This document shows positions 5,521-7,168 of a stretch of 7,168 nucleotides of DNA, piece by piece. Source of the stretch: JAAYKS01 sp964479435 (GTDB lineage Bacteria; Bacillota; Clostridia; Saccharofermentanales; UBA5734). Numbering within the stretch: the stretch's first letter is position 1; the number at the start of each line of letters is the position of its first letter. The stretch spans positions 1 through 7,168 of the forward strand of contig CAYZME010000089.1 in assembly GCA_964479435.1 (NCBI GenBank). The letters are read 5' to 3'. Under the pieces are notes generated by a model, which searched no databases, was not told the DNA's origin, and was given only the letters and a program-made list of their open reading frames with translations. A program made the position numbers and the translations under genes.

Positions 5521-6144
5521 ATGGTTAAAGTCGACGTATACAATATGGAGGGTGCTGTGACCGGACAGATCGACCTCGCGGACGATATTTTCGGCATTGA
5601 ACCCAACGAACACTGCATGCATACGATGGTACTCAACCGCCTGGCCAATGCGCGCCAAGGTACCAGCTCTACCAAAACGCGAGGAGAAGTGGCAGGCGGC
5701 GGCCGCAAACCGTATCGCCAAAAAGGGACGGGACGCGCCCGACACGGCTCGATCCGTTCGGCCCAACATGTCGGAGGCGGGATCATCTTTGGCCCCAAGC
5801 CCCGTTCGTACCGTTACTCGGTGCCTAAAAAAATTCGCCGCCTGGCCATGAAGTCCGCGCTCTCTTCGAAAGTGGCCGCCAGCAATCTGATTGTTTTGGA
5901 AGATCTGACATTCCAGCAGATCAAGACCAAAGAGATGTTGCGTGTTTTGGGTAATCTGAAAATCGATCAATCCGCTTTGATTGTACTGGGCGGCAAGAAC
6001 CCCCATGTCGAGCTTTCGGCGCGCAATCTCGCGGGGATAACAACCGCTTTTGTCAATACCATCAACGTGTACGACATCCTCAAACACGACAAGCTGGTCA
6101 TCACCCGTGATGCCGTTGAAAAAGTCCAGGAGGTGTACGTGTAA
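5521..6144 (+). CDS. rplD: 50S ribosomal protein L4
   Basis: Large-subunit protein of 207 residues whose long loop lines the peptide exit tunnel. The globular start VDVYNMEGAVTGQIDL is followed by the extended loop (about residues 45-100) with KTRGEVAGGG, KPYRQKGTGRARHGS and HVGGGIIFGPKPRSY, all well conserved. The C-terminal fold ends NVYDILKHDKLVITRDAVEKVQEVYV. In E. coli L4 is also the repressor of its own operon, acting on the S10 leader; whether this protein acts on the leader at 4166-4442 cannot be told from sequence. The stop and the rplW start share one base (TAATG). No macrolide-resistance insertion is evident in the loop. Confidence 0.99.
   Translation: MVKVDVYNMEGAVTGQIDLADDIFGIEPNEHCMHTMVLNRLANARQGTSSTKTRGEVAGGGRKPYRQKGTGRARHGSIRSAQHVGGGIIFGPKPRSYRYSVPKKIRRLAMKSALSSKVAASNLIVLEDLTFQQIKTKEMLRVLGNLKIDQSALIVLGGKNPHVELSARNLAGITTAFVNTINVYDILKHDKLVITRDAVEKVQEVYV
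6128..6134 (+). promoter_or_regulatory. Ribosome binding site of rplW inside rplD
   Basis: AGGAGGT lies in the last codons of rplD, about 10 nt before the ATG at 6144. It decides the overlapping start and allows translational coupling of L4 and L23. Confidence 0.8.
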
Positions 6145-6497
6145 TGAAAGCACCACAGGATATTATTCTTCGCCCGATCATCACCGAGCGCAGCAATGCG
6201 GAAGCCGGCGAGGGGAAGTACACATTCCAGGTAGCGCGCGGTGCGAGCAAGCCGGAAATCCGCACAGCGGCGGAGAAGCTGTTCGGGGTGAAAGTCCTAA
6301 AAGTCAATACGGTCAATTACGACGGAAAAACCAAGCGGCAAGGTGCCACATCCGGCAAAACCCCGTCCTGGAAAAAAGCGGTCGTGACCATTGACACCGA
6401 CGCCGAACCAGCGACCTGGCTGGCCAAGGGCGGCAAGAGCGCCCAATCGCAACGCCGGTATAAGACCTCCATCGAGGAATTCGGCTTTGGCCAATGA
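6144..6497 (+). CDS. rplW: 50S ribosomal protein L23, with extended C-terminus
   Basis: Large-subunit protein at the mouth of the exit tunnel, the docking place for trigger factor and SRP. The start MKAPQDIILRPIITERS is the family signature, with EKLFGVKVLKVNTVNYDGK and a basic loop ending SGKTPSWKKAVVTID. The core ends near residue 88. Many bacterial L23 proteins stop at about 95-100 residues; this one has 117, and the extra part (about 88-117) has a Lys/Arg/Gln-rich stretch and ends YKTSIEEFGFGQ. I cannot judge from here whether this tail is shared by relatives. The ATG overlaps the rplD stop by one base. Confidence 0.98.
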   Translation: MKAPQDIILRPIITERSNAEAGEGKYTFQVARGASKPEIRTAAEKLFGVKVLKVNTVNYDGKTKRQGATSGKTPSWKKAVVTIDTDAEPATWLAKGGKSAQSQRRYKTSIEEFGFGQ

Positions 6498-6518
6498 TGT
6501 GCGGACGAGCGTTTATTA

Positions 6519-6525
6519 GAGGGAG
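6519..6525 (+). promoter_or_regulatory. Ribosome binding site of rplB
   Basis: GAGGGAG lies 9 nt before the ATG at 6535 and supports that start for L2. Confidence 0.7.
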
Positions 6526-6534
6526 TAAAGAGAT

Positions 6535-7168
6535 ATGCCAGTAAAAACCTTCAATCCGACTTCGCCAGCCCGGCGGCAAATGACCGTTTCGGATTTCTCG
6601 CACCTTTCCGATAAAAAACCGGAGAAGCGCCTGTTATCCAAGCGGAACCGTACGGGTGGACGCAATTCGTATGGTCGTATCACGGTTCGCCATATCGGCG
6701 GCGGCGCGCGGCGCAAACTACGGCAGATCGACTGGAAGCGCGACAAAGATGGGATTCCAGCCCGCGTCGCGGCACTTGAGTATGATCCCAACCGCACGGC
6801 GCATCTCGCGTTATTGGTATACGCCGATGGCGAGAAGCGGTACATCCTCGCTCCGGACGGTCTTGCTGTTGGCGCGAGCGTCATCAGCGGCCCGGGCGCG
6901 GACATTGTCACCGGCAATTGTATGCCGATCGAGGCGATTCCGGTGGGCTCTATTATTCACAATATTGAGCTCAAACCCGGCAAAGGCGCGCAAATTGTGC
7001 GTTCGGCCGGCACCAGCGCGCAGCTGATGGCCAAAGAAGGCGGCTACGCCCAAATTCGTTTGCCGTCGGGCGAGGTGCGGATGGTGTTGCTGCGCTGTAA
7101 AGCGACCATCGGCAGCGTCGGGAATCACGAGCACGAAAACATCAAAGTCGGCAAAGCGGGGCGCAGCC
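6535..7168 (+). CDS. rplB: 50S ribosomal protein L2 (3' end beyond the window)
   Basis: Large-subunit protein needed for subunit association and peptidyl transfer. The visible part is 211 codons of about 275 expected and runs off the right edge. It opens MPVKTFNPTSPARRQMTVSD, as usual for L2, and carries GGRNSYGRITVRHIGGG at residues 41-57, the basic RNA-binding stretch RRKLRQIDWKR, VAALEYDPNRTA (78-89), the domain junction NIELKPGKGAQIVRSAGT (143-160), YAQIRLPSGEVRM and IGSVGNHEHENIKVGKAGR. The conserved functional His of the C-terminal region lies beyond the window. Gene order after rplW is the standard one. Confidence 0.98.
   Translation, partial: MPVKTFNPTSPARRQMTVSDFSHLSDKKPEKRLLSKRNRTGGRNSYGRITVRHIGGGARRKLRQIDWKRDKDGIPARVAALEYDPNRTAHLALLVYADGEKRYILAPDGLAVGASVISGPGADIVTGNCMPIEAIPVGSIIHNIELKPGKGAQIVRSAGTSAQLMAKEGGYAQIRLPSGEVRMVLLRCKATIGSVGNHEHENIKVGKAGRS

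Noticed and set aside
5308..6156. Antisense open frame of 282 codons across rplC and rplD
   Set aside because: It is fully opposite two conserved ribosomal protein genes, has no own start signals, and its translation shows no family features.

Overview
The window looks like a scaffolded draft contig from a moderately GC-rich Firmicute, most likely a spore-forming member of the Clostridia. The grounds are clostridial-type ribosomal proteins, strong AGGAGG-type ribosome binding sites, a redox-type Hsp33, and a membrane-anchored PdaA-like deacetylase of the kind found in endospore formers. The taxonomic call is inference. A run of ten Ns (247-256) marks an assembly join.

The left half (1-4078) is a tightly packed plus-strand operon of four genes. 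They are an S41 carboxy-terminal processing peptidase (cut by the window edge and crossed by the N run), a class I SAM-dependent methyltransferase, the redox chaperone Hsp33 (hslO), and a membrane-anchored polysaccharide deacetylase of the PdaA type. The junctions are 7 nt, a 4-nt ATGA overlap and a 4-nt TTGA overlap, so the genes are probably co-transcribed and partly translationally coupled. Two products act outside the membrane (processing protease and peptidoglycan-modifying deacetylase). Two are cytosolic (methyltransferase and chaperone). No single pathway obviously links all four.

The middle (4079-4442) is a 364-nt non-coding stretch. It holds a convincing housekeeping sigma-factor promoter (TTGCAA, 17 nt, TAGAAT) preceded by A-tracts. 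Just downstream is a perfect 10-bp hairpin with a T-rich tail, then a leader of about 275 nt with several stem-loops. The last of these (4341-4374) has an attenuator-like shape.

The right half (4443-7168) is the start of the S10 ribosomal protein operon in canonical order: rpsJ (S10), rplC (L3), rplD (L4), rplW (L23) and rplB (L2, running off the right edge). The rpsJ-rplC spacer is fairly long (101 nt) and contains two inverted repeats. L23 has a longer than usual C-terminus.

I see no mobile element, CRISPR array, tRNA, rRNA or obviously novel multi-gene system. The parts most worth a second look are the S10 leader with its overlapping promoter and hairpin, the rpsJ-rplC spacer, the substituted glutamine position in the S41 peptidase, the L23 tail, and evidence that the N run is a false gap.
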